From: Burkholderiales bacterium | Lineage (GTDB): Bacteria > Pseudomonadota > Gammaproteobacteria > Burkholderiales > Burkholderiaceae_C | Direction of reading: 5' to 3' | Assembly (NCBI GenBank): GCA_017307855.1 | Contig: JAFKGD010000011.1 | Coordinates: 62,001 to 126,000 of the forward strand | Length of the DNA: 64,000 bases | Shown: positions 41,492 through 48,652 of the stretch, in pieces | How the letters are laid out: every line of letters begins with the position of its first letter | How positions within the stretch are numbered: position 1 is the first letter of the stretch | Notes under the pieces: model-generated | Database searches by the model: none | Seen by the model: the letters and a program-made list of their open reading frames with translations, nothing else | What the model was told of the DNA's origin: nothing | Translations under genes and position numbers: made by a program

Positions 41492-42003
41492 TCACCAGCC
41501 CGACTCGCGCCAGCGTCAAATCGCCCAAGGAAGTCCAGCGCGCACCCAGCCCAACACCGGCGTGCGTGGATCTATCCATACTGCCGCGGTCGCACTTCAC
41601 CGCCATCCTGTTCTCTGCTCGCCTGCCCGCGGCGGACGTGAACGCGATCCTCGTGCCCGCGCGCGTCGCGCTCCAGGCCATGCGTCAGGGAGCCGCCACC
41701 GAGGAGCATTGGGCGATGCTGGCCGGCGCGATGAACCTCGCCCACGCCATCGAACAGATCGGCATCGTGCGCGGCCTGGGCGAGCACCTCCAAGTCGCGA
41801 ACAGGGTACTGCTGGAGATTCATCAGAAGGCCACCACAGCGGACGGCAGCAAGTGGTGCGCGCACTTCCCGTCCTGGTACCAGCTCGAATCGCTCGACAC
41901 GGCCATCGACCTTCACCAGTTCCAGCTCGAAAACCTCAGCCGCGGCGAGCTGCGCCGCGCTGTGCGTCGGGCAGTTTCCAACACCACCAAGGTGGCGACA
42001 TGA
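41479..42003 (+). CDS. Unknown early phage protein
   Basis: A 174-residue, mostly helical protein overlapping the ParB-like gene by 13 bp and the Lar-like gene by 4 bp. The helical core includes EEHWAMLAGAMNLAHAIEQI and LGEHLQVANRVLLEIHQKAT; the end is basic (GELRRAVRRAVSNTTKVAT). Similar proteins occur in Burkholderiales prophages, but no function is known to me. Confidence 0.65.
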   Translation: MQFVITSPTRASVKSPKEVQRAPSPTPACVDLSILPRSHFTAILFSARLPAADVNAILVPARVALQAMRQGAATEEHWAMLAGAMNLAHAIEQIGIVRGLGEHLQVANRVLLEIHQKATTADGSKWCAHFPSWYQLESLDTAIDLHQFQLENLSRGELRRAVRRAVSNTTKVAT

Positions 42004-42458
42004 CCTCCCCACTCCTACACGCCCTGTTAGAGCTGGAGCCCTGCCCATTCTGCAAGGGCATCGCCGACACCGACCAACCCAACCTTGGCCACTACGTGGT
42101 GTACTGCAAGGATTGCGGCGCGACCATCGGCAACGACGATCCCGACCACGCTCGTGCAGCATGGAACCGTCGCGAGCCGAACCGGCACGACGTGCTGGAG
42201 AAGCTCAGCTATCACGCGCTGGAGCGGGACGACTTGTCCCTCGAAGAATGCCTGACCTACTTGCGCACGGGCGGTTGGCACGAAGTGCCAGGCCGCGCCG
42301 ACCGCGCGATGGTGTTGCAGATCACTGCCTTGCTCGCCGGACACCAACCCGAGCGCACCGCTGATTGCGCGGGCAGCACGCCGCCCGTGATGCACACCGC
42401 ATCCGCCGACTGCGCTGGCCATGCCTTCCCCCTTCCGAAGGCCGGCCATGCTGCGTGA
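42000..42458 (+). CDS. Lar-like restriction alleviation protein
   Basis: A 152-residue protein. The first 60 residues match the Lar family: LEPCPFCKG, VVYCKDCGA and HARAAWNRRE, that is two CxxC pairs forming a zinc ribbon followed by the AAWNRR motif. Lar of Rac prophage modulates type I restriction. The C-terminal region (ERDDLSLEECLTYLRTGGWH and beyond) is extra and of unknown role. Its start overlaps the upstream gene by ATGA and its end overlaps the C5 methyltransferase gene by 11 bp, linking two anti-restriction functions. Confidence 0.72.
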   Translation: MTSPLLHALLELEPCPFCKGIADTDQPNLGHYVVYCKDCGATIGNDDPDHARAAWNRREPNRHDVLEKLSYHALERDDLSLEECLTYLRTGGWHEVPGRADRAMVLQITALLAGHQPERTADCAGSTPPVMHTASADCAGHAFPLPKAGHAA

Positions 42459-44352
42459 CGTCGAAATCCGCCACGGGCACCTGTTCTGCGGCCTCGCCGG
42501 CGGCGCCAAGGGCTTCAACCGCGCGCGGCCGCGCGTGGGCAACCTGCAGGCCCGCTTCCGCTGCATCGGCGGCATCGACAATGACCCGGCGGCGATCCGC
42601 GACTTCGGCACCATCGCCGGCGTCCCGGGCACGGTCCTGGACCTGTTCGACCGCTCCCAGTACATCGCCTTCCACGGCCGCGAGCCCGGGCCCGAGTGGC
42701 GTGAGGCCACCACGGCCGATATCCACCGCGCCTTCGGCTACGAGCGGCCGCACATCGTGTTCCTGTCGGCGCCGTGCAAGGGCTTCAGCGGGCTGCTGTC
42801 GCAGACGAAGAGCGAGACCGACAAGTACCAGGCGCTCAACCGCCTCACGCTGCGCGGCATCTGGCTCACGCTGGAAGCGTTCAAGGACGACCCGATCGAG
42901 ATGCTGCTGTTCGAGAACGTGCCGCGCATCGCCACGCGCGGCCGGCAGCTGCTCGACCAGATCGTCGCGCTGCTGCGCGCCTACGGCTACGCGGTAGCCG
43001 AGACCACCCACGACTGCGGCGAGCTGGGCGGGCTGGCCCAGAGCCGCAAGCGCTTCCTGCTGGTGGCGCGCCACATGGAGAAGGTGCCGCACTTCCTGTA
43101 CGAGCCGACGAAGCGGGCGCTGCGCGCGGTGGGCGACGTGCTCGACCGCATGCTCATGCCGGGCGACGAGCGCGCCGGTCCCATGCACCGCGTGCCGTCG
43201 CTGCAGTGGAAGACCTGGGTGCGCCTGGCGTTCGTCGAGGCCGGCAGCGACTGGCGCAGCCTGAACAGGCTGGCCGTGGAGAACGGGCACCTGCGCGACT
43301 ACCTGATCGTGCCGGAGATGCACAACGGCGTGCTGGGCGTGCAGGCCTGGGACAAGCCGAGCGGCACGGTGGCGGGCGCCTCGCGTCCTGGCAATGGCAC
43401 CTTCTCGGTGGCCGACCCGCGCCAGCAGCTGTACTCGGCCGGCTACGGCGTCAACCAGTGGGATGCGCCGATGGGCGCGGTGTCCGGCGAGTCGCTCCCC
43501 AGCAACGGGCGCTTTTCCGTGGCAGACCCCCGGTTCAGCCAGTCGGCCAAGTGGAGCGACGGCCAGGCCTACGGCGTCCGCCGCTGGGATGACACCAGCG
43601 GCGCGATCGCCGGCCAGCAGAACCCTGGCCAAGGCGCGTACACCGTGGCCGACCCGCGGCACGCCGGCCCGGCGAAACACTCGAACGAGTTCCGCATCGT
43701 GCCCTGGGACGGCAACTCGATGGCAGTCACCAGCGCCCACGGCACCGGCCAATCCGTGGCCGACCCGCGGCCCGATTGGGACGGCCGGCACGGCCACTTG
43801 CACGTCGGCGCGTGGGACCGCTCGAGCCGCACGGTCACGGCCGGCGGCAAAGGCGTGCAAGGCGGCTACCTGTCAGTGGCGGACCCTCGCCCGGGCATGA
43901 AGCGCGGCGCGGGCGACCACTACCTCACGGCCGGCCACTATGGCGTGGTGCCGTGGGCCAGCGCCGCCGGCGCGGTGAGCGCGGCCGCCGGCCACGACAA
44001 CGGCCGCTGGAGTGTTGCTGACCCGCGCCTCATGCCCGCACCTGCTCAGAAGCTGGTGTGCCGCATCCGCGCCCTGGACGGCACGTGGCACCGCCCGTTC
44101 ACCACGCTGGAGCTAGCCGCCCTGCAATCGCTGGTCGACCCCGAGGAGCAGCTCGAGCTGGACGGCCTGAGCGACCAGGCATGGCGCGAGCGCATTGGCA
44201 ACGCCGTGCCGCCCGCGGCGGCCGAGGCGATCGCCAACGTGATGGGCGAGACCCTGCTGCTGGCCATGTCCGGCGAGACCTTCATGCTCTCGGCCCAGCC
44301 GATCTGGGTACGTAACGTGGCTGTTGCGATTAGCGTCCAGGGGGCCACATGA
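42448..44352 (+). CDS. C5-cytosine DNA methyltransferase with six internal repeats
   Basis: A 634-residue cytosine-C5 methyltransferase. Motif I is HLFCGLAGGAKGF near the N-terminus; the catalytic cysteine is in APCKGFSG (about residue 110); motif VI is ENVPRI (about 156), motif VIII is QSRKRFLLVAR, and the C-terminal motif X is RIGNAVPP. Between motifs VIII and X, where the target-recognition domain should be, lie six repeats of about 40 residues ending in VADPR. The start at 42448 has AAGG seven nt upstream; 42421 is the alternative. It may protect phage DNA from restriction, with the repeats setting sequence specificity. Confidence 0.88.
   Translation: MLRDVEIRHGHLFCGLAGGAKGFNRARPRVGNLQARFRCIGGIDNDPAAIRDFGTIAGVPGTVLDLFDRSQYIAFHGREPGPEWREATTADIHRAFGYERPHIVFLSAPCKGFSGLLSQTKSETDKYQALNRLTLRGIWLTLEAFKDDPIEMLLFENVPRIATRGRQLLDQIVALLRAYGYAVAETTHDCGELGGLAQSRKRFLLVARHMEKVPHFLYEPTKRALRAVGDVLDRMLMPGDERAGPMHRVPSLQWKTWVRLAFVEAGSDWRSLNRLAVENGHLRDYLIVPEMHNGVLGVQAWDKPSGTVAGASRPGNGTFSVADPRQQLYSAGYGVNQWDAPMGAVSGESLPSNGRFSVADPRFSQSAKWSDGQAYGVRRWDDTSGAIAGQQNPGQGAYTVADPRHAGPAKHSNEFRIVPWDGNSMAVTSAHGTGQSVADPRPDWDGRHGHLHVGAWDRSSRTVTAGGKGVQGGYLSVADPRPGMKRGAGDHYLTAGHYGVVPWASAAGAVSAAAGHDNGRWSVADPRLMPAPAQKLVCRIRALDGTWHRPFTTLELAALQSLVDPEEQLELDGLSDQAWRERIGNAVPPAAAEAIANVMGETLLLAMSGETFMLSAQPIWVRNVAVAISVQGAT
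43348..44028 (+). repeat. Six in-frame repeats in the C5 methyltransferase
   Basis: Six units start at the Trp codons at 43348, 43459, 43585, 43705, 43813 and 43954. The spacing is 108-141 bp, always a multiple of three. The common protein pattern is W-D-x-x-S-x-T/A-V ... G-x-x-S/T-V-A-D-P-R, usually preceded by Y/H-G-V-x-x. The DNA is diverged enough that only the protein pattern repeats. Confidence 0.9.
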
Positions 44353-44692
44353 ACTGCGATGCCGACAAGACAAATGCGGCGAACGCAATCACGATGCCGA
44401 TCCTGGCATCCCTTCGCGCACGCGCCGCCTCTCGAACCGCGTCAGCGGCACTGGCCGCCTGTGCCTCTGCAGCAGCCACAGAGCGGCGGACTAACGCGCG
44501 ATCCTCGCTCTTCTCCTGCGCGGCGAGGACACCGGCATTGATCCGATCGTCCCGATCCGACCATGCGTTGACCCAGCGTTGCGATTCAGTGTCGAGCGCC
44601 TGGGCAGTCAGCAACAGAACCAGCTTGCCGACGTCGCCCTGCTCTCGTACGTATCTGTCCACGTCATTCATCGAACGAAATCTCTCAGCCAT
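44330..44692 (-). CDS. Membrane protein with coiled coil, opposite to the early operon
   Basis: A 120-residue protein with a soluble helical N-terminus (VGKLVLLLTAQALDTESQRW), a long Ala/Glu/Arg coiled coil (about residues 60-100) and a C-terminal membrane helix (IGIVIAFAAFVLSASQFMW). The start at MAERFRSMND has GGAGAGG just upstream; an ATG 12 bp earlier is less likely. It is read against the surrounding rightward operon and overlaps the methyltransferase end by 23 bp, so it probably has its own promoter and could be a lysogenic gene. Confidence 0.6.
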   Translation of the reverse strand: MAERFRSMNDVDRYVREQGDVGKLVLLLTAQALDTESQRWVNAWSDRDDRINAGVLAAQEKSEDRALVRRSVAAAEAQAASAADAVREAARARRDARIGIVIAFAAFVLSASQFMWPPGR

Positions 44693-44770
44693 ATCCCTCT
44701 CCATGCCGACAGGAACTCAGTATGCCGGAGGCTGCTCGTGGCACATCCAGTCGATCAATGGAGCGCCAGC

Positions 44771-45073
44771 ATGAAGAGAACGCTGCAGCTATCCCTCAAG
44801 GCCGAGTACTTCGACGCGATTCGCGACGGCAGGAAGACGGAAGAGTTCCGCCTGGCCACGCCGTTCTGGCGGCAGCGCATCGAGGGCAAGGACTTCCACC
44901 GCATCGTGCTCACGAAGGGCTACCCGCCGCGCGCTGACGCATCGCGCCGGCTGGAGCTGCCGTGGCGCGGATACGTGCTCAAGACCATCACGCACCCGCA
45001 CTTCGGCCGGCGGCCGGTGACGGTGTATGCGATCGATGTCCGCCGAGATCCGACTGAAGGCCCCCAGACATGA
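44771..45073 (+). CDS. ASCH-domain protein
   Basis: A 100-residue protein matching the ASCH fold: a start with LQLSLKAEYFDAIRDGRKTE, the conserved G-x-K-x-x-E-x-R motif (GRKTEEFR), a strand-rich middle (IVLTKGYPPRA) and the end VTVYAIDVRRDP. ASCH proteins are related to PUA domains and bind or process RNA or nucleosides. The frame upstream was discarded because GGAG lies 7 nt before this ATG. It overlaps the excisionase-like gene by 4 bp. Phage-encoded copies are common; their role is mostly unknown. Confidence 0.75.
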   Translation: MKRTLQLSLKAEYFDAIRDGRKTEEFRLATPFWRQRIEGKDFHRIVLTKGYPPRADASRRLELPWRGYVLKTITHPHFGRRPVTVYAIDVRRDPTEGPQT

Positions 45074-45465
45074 CGAAGCGCGGCTTCACCCAGCAGGAGG
45101 CGATGGACTACGTCGGCGTGAAGCGCCGCACATGGGAGCAGCGCTGGCTGCCCCGACTCGTCGGGATTCCCCAGGGGGTGTCCCTGATCTTCGATCGACA
45201 GGATCTCGACCGCGTCTTCGAGGAGTTCAAGCGCGAAGCCGCGGGGCAGCCGGCAGCCGCAAATGACAGCAGCACCCCCGCGGTGCAGAATGGCCAGCGG
45301 AACGGATGGCCCGAACAAGAGAAAGGAAGGATCTCATGGGCCAGAAATCAATGTCGGGCATCTACGCCGACAACAACGCAACGTGGCAAGTCGATCGACA
45401 GTGGAAAAAGACTCGACTTCGCCAGCGCGGCTTCACAAGTTATGAAGAAGCGGAAGGCTGGCTGA
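45070..45465 (+). CDS. Excisionase-like DNA-binding protein
   Basis: A 131-residue protein whose first 65 residues form a MerR/AlpA-type helix-turn-helix (QQEAMDYVGVKRRTWEQRWL ... FDRQDLDRVFEEFKRE). Small proteins of this type placed directly before an integrase usually act as excisionases or integrase regulators. The last 43 residues overlap the start of the integrase gene in another frame by 130 bp, which is long; the true end is not in doubt because no earlier stop exists. Confidence 0.7.
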   Translation: MTKRGFTQQEAMDYVGVKRRTWEQRWLPRLVGIPQGVSLIFDRQDLDRVFEEFKREAAGQPAAANDSSTPAVQNGQRNGWPEQEKGRISWARNQCRASTPTTTQRGKSIDSGKRLDFASAASQVMKKRKAG

Positions 45466-46520
45466 TCAAGCAGCTGGCGGCGCGGCGCGCCGTCGTGCTG
45501 CATGGGGAGCGGGCCGAACGCACCTTCGACGAGGTTGCCGCGCACTACCTGGTCAGTCACCAGGACAAGCCATCGCTGGAAACCGAAACGTTCCTGCTCA
45601 AGTCCATCATGTCGCACATCGGATCACTGCCGCTGCACCAGGTGCACGACTCAACGCTGGCGCCTTACATCACGGAACGTCTGGCGAAGGGCCGTTCGCA
45701 CAAGACGGTGAACCTTGCACTCGGCGTGGTGCGGCGCATCCTCAATCTCGCTGCCTCCAGCTGGCGCGATGAGCAGGGGCGCACGTGGCTCCCTCAGGCA
45801 CCGACGATCACGTTGTTGCCGCTGGTGGGGCATCAGCGCGAGCCGAGGCCCATCTCGTGGCACCAGCAGCGGGCGCTTCTACCGAAGCTGCCGGATCACC
45901 TTGCCCGCATGTCGCTGTTCGTTCTGAACACCGGCGTGCGTGACAACGTGGTCTGCAGCCTGAGGTGGGAGTGGGAGATCAAGGTTCCACAGCTCGGGAT
46001 CTCGGTCTTCGAGGTGCCTGCAGAGCATGTGAAGGGCCGCAGGCGGTCGAGGATCGTGGTGTGCAACAGCGTCGCCCAGTCGGTGATCGAGTCCGTGCGC
46101 GGCCAGCATGTGGACTTCGTCTTCGTCTGGCGACGCGAGCGGAAGAAGAACCTCGATCGGGCACCTGCGATGGAGTACCGACCGCAGCTCACCATGAACA
46201 ACACCGCCTGGCAGAACGGCCGCAAGGCCGCAAGCCTGGGCGACCTGCATGTTCATGATCTGCGGCACACGGTCGGCATGCGGCTGCGCGAAGCGGGAGT
46301 GACCGAGAGCACGATCAGCGACATCCTGTGGCACACCAGCCCGTCGATGACGCGTCACTACAGCGTGGCGCAGATCGTCGAGCTGCATGCGGCCCTGGAA
46401 CTGATCAAGGCCGACAGCGGCCGGTGGAACCTGAGCCTGGCTTCCCTCAGGCTCGAACAAGAGGCGGCGCGGGGGACGACGAGTCCCCCAAAAGTCACCC
46501 AGGAAAGAAAAACGGCCTAG
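45336..46520 (+). CDS. Tyrosine-type phage integrase
   Basis: A 394-residue site-specific recombinase that inserts the phage at tRNA-Arg(ACG). The catalytic arginine lies in NTGVRDNVVCSLRW, the HxxR box in HDLRHTVGMRLREAGV, and the tyrosine in WHTSPSMTRHYS. The N-terminal arm-binding region (QVDRQWKKTRLRQRGFTSYE) and core-binding helices precede it. The start at MGQKSMSG was chosen because AGGAAGG lies 7 nt upstream. Its stop codon lies in the terminator at 46511-46541, 38 bp from attR, typical of intact integrated prophages. Confidence 0.95.
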   Translation: MGQKSMSGIYADNNATWQVDRQWKKTRLRQRGFTSYEEAEGWLIKQLAARRAVVLHGERAERTFDEVAAHYLVSHQDKPSLETETFLLKSIMSHIGSLPLHQVHDSTLAPYITERLAKGRSHKTVNLALGVVRRILNLAASSWRDEQGRTWLPQAPTITLLPLVGHQREPRPISWHQQRALLPKLPDHLARMSLFVLNTGVRDNVVCSLRWEWEIKVPQLGISVFEVPAEHVKGRRRSRIVVCNSVAQSVIESVRGQHVDFVFVWRRERKKNLDRAPAMEYRPQLTMNNTAWQNGRKAASLGDLHVHDLRHTVGMRLREAGVTESTISDILWHTSPSMTRHYSVAQIVELHAALELIKADSGRWNLSLASLRLEQEAARGTTSPPKVTQERKTA

Positions 46521-46541
46521 AGCTTATGGCTCTAGACCGTT
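46511..46541. terminator. Bidirectional hairpin at the end of int
   Basis: AACGG-C-CTAGAGC / GCTCTAG-A-CCGTT, an almost perfect 13-bp stem, overlaps the int stop codon. On the minus strand it is followed by a T-rich stretch. It ends int transcription and can also terminate the rebuilt tRNA-Arg, replacing the terminator left at attL. Confidence 0.75.
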
Positions 46542-46558
46542 GAAATCACTTAGAAAAG

Positions 46559-46603
46559 TGGTGCGGCTGGCAGGATTCGAACCCACGACCCCTTGGTTCG
46601 TAG
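46559..46603 (-). repeat. attR: 45-bp direct repeat
   Basis: Identical copy of 1903-1947, forming the 3' part of the intact tRNA-Arg gene. Right boundary of prophage 1. Confidence 0.93.
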
Positions 46604-46635
46604 CCAAGTACTCTATCCAACTGAGCTACAGCCGC
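46559..46635 (-). tRNA. tRNA-Arg(ACG), rebuilt at attR
   Basis: A full cloverleaf: acceptor GCGGCTG / CAGCCGC, D-arm GCTC...GAGT, anticodon stem-loop CTTGG-CTACGAA-CCAAG (anticodon ACG), variable loop, T-arm with TTCGAAT, discriminator A and an encoded CCA. The 5' half is host DNA, and the 3' half from the anticodon loop comes from the phage attP. A -10-like TACAAT lies about 10 bp upstream on the minus strand. Confidence 0.96.
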
Positions 46636-46754
46636 GAAGACATAAATTGTAGCATGGAAAAATGGCGCTCGAAAGAGGGCCTGCGAACCGAGCACTGCGT
46701 GCACTCACGCGGCGCCGTCACATCGGTGATGCGCGCACGTTTCTTTAGGAGTAT

Positions 46755-46783
46755 TTGACACAAAAAGACGACCGGTCTATTTT
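46755..46783 (+). promoter_or_regulatory. Promoter and operator of the TetR gene
   Basis: A near-consensus promoter, TTGACA (46755-46760), 17-bp spacer, TATTTT (46778-46783). The palindrome GACCGGTC (46770-46777) fills the end of the spacer, extended to GACCGGTCTA, resembling the half-sites of NemR-type operators. It suggests autorepression by the TetR protein. Confidence 0.75.
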
Positions 46784-46799
46784 CATCGACAATTCGGTC

Positions 46800-47435
46800 A
46801 TGCGCACCTTGACCGCAAAAGCAGAAACCACGCGCCAGCACATTCTGGATACGGGGCGAGGACTCGTACTGAGCAAGGGCTTCGCGGGGCTGGGACTGCA
46901 GGAAATCCTGTCGACGTCCGGCGTGCCCAAAGGCTCGTTCTATCACTACTTCCCTTCGAAGGAAGCCTTCGGTTGCGCGCTGCTGGAACAGTATGTCGAG
47001 CAGTACCGACAACGCCTGGACACACTGGCCGAGGAAAAGGGCACCGGCCTCGAGCGCCTGATGCGCTACTGGAATCTTTGGCTCGATCAACCCGGCCACT
47101 GCGGCATTGCCGGTCAATGTCTCGTGGTCAAGCTGGCTGCCGAAGTGGCCGATCTGTCGGAAGACATGCGGCGCATCCTGAATGCCGGGGTGGCCAGGCT
47201 GCAAGCCCGGATTGCCGTGCTGATCACGGAGGGTCGCAGCGACGGCTCCCTCCCGCCCGGCACTGATCCGCAGGCACTGGCCCAAGTGCTTCATCAGATG
47301 TGGCTGGGAGCCGCATTGCTAGCCAAGCTGGGACAGGACAGAACCCCGCTGCAACACGCGCTGGCTGCAACCCTGCCGCTGCTGACGTGCCCGGCTCCCA
47401 CGCCGTCATCGCGGCGCACGACCGGGCGCACTTAG
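46800..47435 (+). CDS. TetR/AcrR-family transcriptional regulator (NemR/AcuR-like)
   Basis: A 211-residue repressor. The N-terminal DNA-binding domain is clear (RQHILDTGRGLVLSKGFAGL, LGLQEILSTSGVPKGSFYHY, FPSKEAFGCALLEQYV). The C-terminal region has GHCGIAGQCLVVKLAAEVAD, with cysteines in the place where NemR/AcuR-type proteins sense electrophiles or acrylate. It precedes and presumably controls the MDR oxidoreductase gene 79 bp downstream. The start at 46800 fits the operator/promoter just upstream. Confidence 0.88.
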   Translation: MRTLTAKAETTRQHILDTGRGLVLSKGFAGLGLQEILSTSGVPKGSFYHYFPSKEAFGCALLEQYVEQYRQRLDTLAEEKGTGLERLMRYWNLWLDQPGHCGIAGQCLVVKLAAEVADLSEDMRRILNAGVARLQARIAVLITEGRSDGSLPPGTDPQALAQVLHQMWLGAALLAKLGQDRTPLQHALAATLPLLTCPAPTPSSRRTTGRT

Positions 47436-47514
47436 CCATCACCATCATTCACCAGCCGGCCGAGGCAGTCGCTGCGCGGCCCTATTTTTCATCGCGACAC
47501 CCACAGGAGTCTTC

Positions 47515-48492
47515 ATGCGAAGCGCCATACACGCCACTTTCGGCGACCCCGCCACCGTCCTCACACTCGGCGAACTGCCGCTCCCCCAACCCGCGGCCGG
47601 CGAGGTGCGCGTGCGCACTCTGCTCTCGCCGATTCACAACCACGACCTCTGGACCGTGCATGGCCGGTACGGCTACAAGCCCCAGCTTCCCGCCATCGGC
47701 GGCAGCGAGGCCGCCGGCATCGTCGACGCTCTGGGTGACGGCGTGACAGGCGTCCGCATCGGTCAGCGCGTGGCGATCGCAGGGGTCCACGGCACCTGGG
47801 CCGAGTATTTCCTGGCGCCTGCGGCCGGCCTCGTACCTGTGCCGGACAGCCTGTCCGACGAAGCCGCGGCACAGCTCATCGCCATGCCGTTCAGTGCGCT
47901 GTCGCTGCTGGAGTTCCTGCAGGTCGCGCCCGGCGACTGGATCATCCAGAACACGGCCAACGGCGCCGTTGGCAAGACACTGGCCATGCTTGCCCGTGCG
48001 CGCGGCGTGCATACGGTCAACCTCGTGCGACGCGATGCCGGCGTGGACGAACTGTCGGCGCTCGGCATCGACCACGCCATCTCCACGGCGCAAGCCGGCT
48101 GGCAGGATCGCGTGCGCGCGCTGCTGGGCTCGGCCAGCCTGCGCGCAGCCGTCGACTCCATCGGCGGCCAGGCCAGCGGCGAGCTGCTGTCGTTGCTGGG
48201 CGAAGGCGGCCTGCTGGTTTCGTTCGGCACCATGGCGGGCGAACCCATGCAGATCGCATCGGGCGACCTCATCTTCAAGCAGGCCACGGTCAAGGGCTTC
48301 TGGGGCAGCAAGGTGAGTACCGCCATGCCGGCCCAGACACGCCGCGCCCTGATCGGTGAGCTGCTGCGGCTGGCCACTTCGGGCGAACTGCAGTTGCCGG
48401 TGGAGGCCGTGTACGACATCGCCGACGCAGCTGCGGCGGCTGCGGCCAGCCTGCAACCCGGCCGCCGTGGCAAGGTGCTGCTCAAGCCCTGA
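47515..48492 (+). CDS. MDR-family NAD(P)H-dependent oxidoreductase (quinone/enoyl reductase type)
   Basis: A 325-residue medium-chain reductase without zinc ligands. It has the N-terminal GroES-like domain (GELPLPQPAAGEVRVRTLLS; GGSEAAGIVDALGDGV) and a Rossmann domain with the nucleotide-binding WIIQNTANGAVGKTLAMLAR segment, an enoyl reductase-type signature (NTANGAVG). The substrate may be quinones, enals or enoyl thioesters. The NemR/AcuR-like regulator suggests detoxification of reactive electrophiles. AGGAG lies upstream of the ATG, and a strong terminator follows. Confidence 0.85.
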   Translation: MRSAIHATFGDPATVLTLGELPLPQPAAGEVRVRTLLSPIHNHDLWTVHGRYGYKPQLPAIGGSEAAGIVDALGDGVTGVRIGQRVAIAGVHGTWAEYFLAPAAGLVPVPDSLSDEAAAQLIAMPFSALSLLEFLQVAPGDWIIQNTANGAVGKTLAMLARARGVHTVNLVRRDAGVDELSALGIDHAISTAQAGWQDRVRALLGSASLRAAVDSIGGQASGELLSLLGEGGLLVSFGTMAGEPMQIASGDLIFKQATVKGFWGSKVSTAMPAQTRRALIGELLRLATSGELQLPVEAVYDIADAAAAAAASLQPGRRGKVLLKP

Positions 48493-48510
48493 GGGAGAGC
48501 GCCGGCCAGC

Positions 48511-48540
48511 AAAAAAGCCGCCTTGGAGGCGGCTTTTTCT
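48511..48540 (+). terminator. Terminator of the oxidoreductase gene
   Basis: Stem AGCCGCC / GGCGGCT, extended by A-T pairs, with a 5-nt loop and a T run on the plus strand. A similar A run makes it usable from the opposite strand for the adjacent tRNA. Confidence 0.88.
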
Positions 48541-48544
48541 GGGG

Positions 48545-48621
48545 TGGTAGGGCGTGTTGGACTTGAACCAACGACCAAAGGATTATGAGTCCTCTGCTCT
48601 GACCAACTGAGCTAACGCCCC
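48545..48621 (-). tRNA. tRNA with CAU anticodon (elongator Met or Ile2)
   Basis: Complete cloverleaf with encoded CCA. Acceptor GGGGCGT / ACGCCCT, D-arm GCTC...GAGC, anticodon loop CTCATAA (anticodon CAT), T-loop TTCAAGT. The variable/T-arm text (TTGGTCGTTGGTTCAAGTCC) is closer to E. coli tRNA-Ile2, whose C34 becomes lysidine, than to elongator tRNA-Met, so the decoding identity is open. A -10-like TACAAT lies upstream (minus strand, 48632-48637). Confidence 0.93.
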
Positions 48622-48652
48622 ACGGGCCGCGATTGTAGAGTGCCGCCCCAGG

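Larger units (their letters stand above)
1903..46603. mobile_element. Prophage 1: lambda-like siphophage integrated in tRNA-Arg(ACG)
   Basis: About 44.7 kb bounded by 45-bp direct repeats, with a tyrosine integrase adjacent to attR. It contains an immunity region, replication genes (primase, helicase), terminase small and large subunits, portal, S49 head protease, decoration and capsid proteins, head-tail joining and tail genes, tape measure, tail-tip and fibre genes, a lysis cassette and a cargo zone by attL. All expected structural modules appear intact. No tail assembly chaperones (G/GT) were found between tail tube and tape measure, so an apparently complete but not proven functional phage is the best description. 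Confidence 0.95.

Noticed and set aside
42322-43860. Long minus-strand open frame opposite the C5 methyltransferase
   Set aside because: Shadow of a high-GC gene with clear methyltransferase motifs on the plus strand.
46559-46603. Idea that the tRNA-Arg at attR is a second, phage-encoded tRNA
   Set aside because: Only the 3' half is duplicated; the 5' half lies outside the prophage, so it is the host gene rebuilt at attR.
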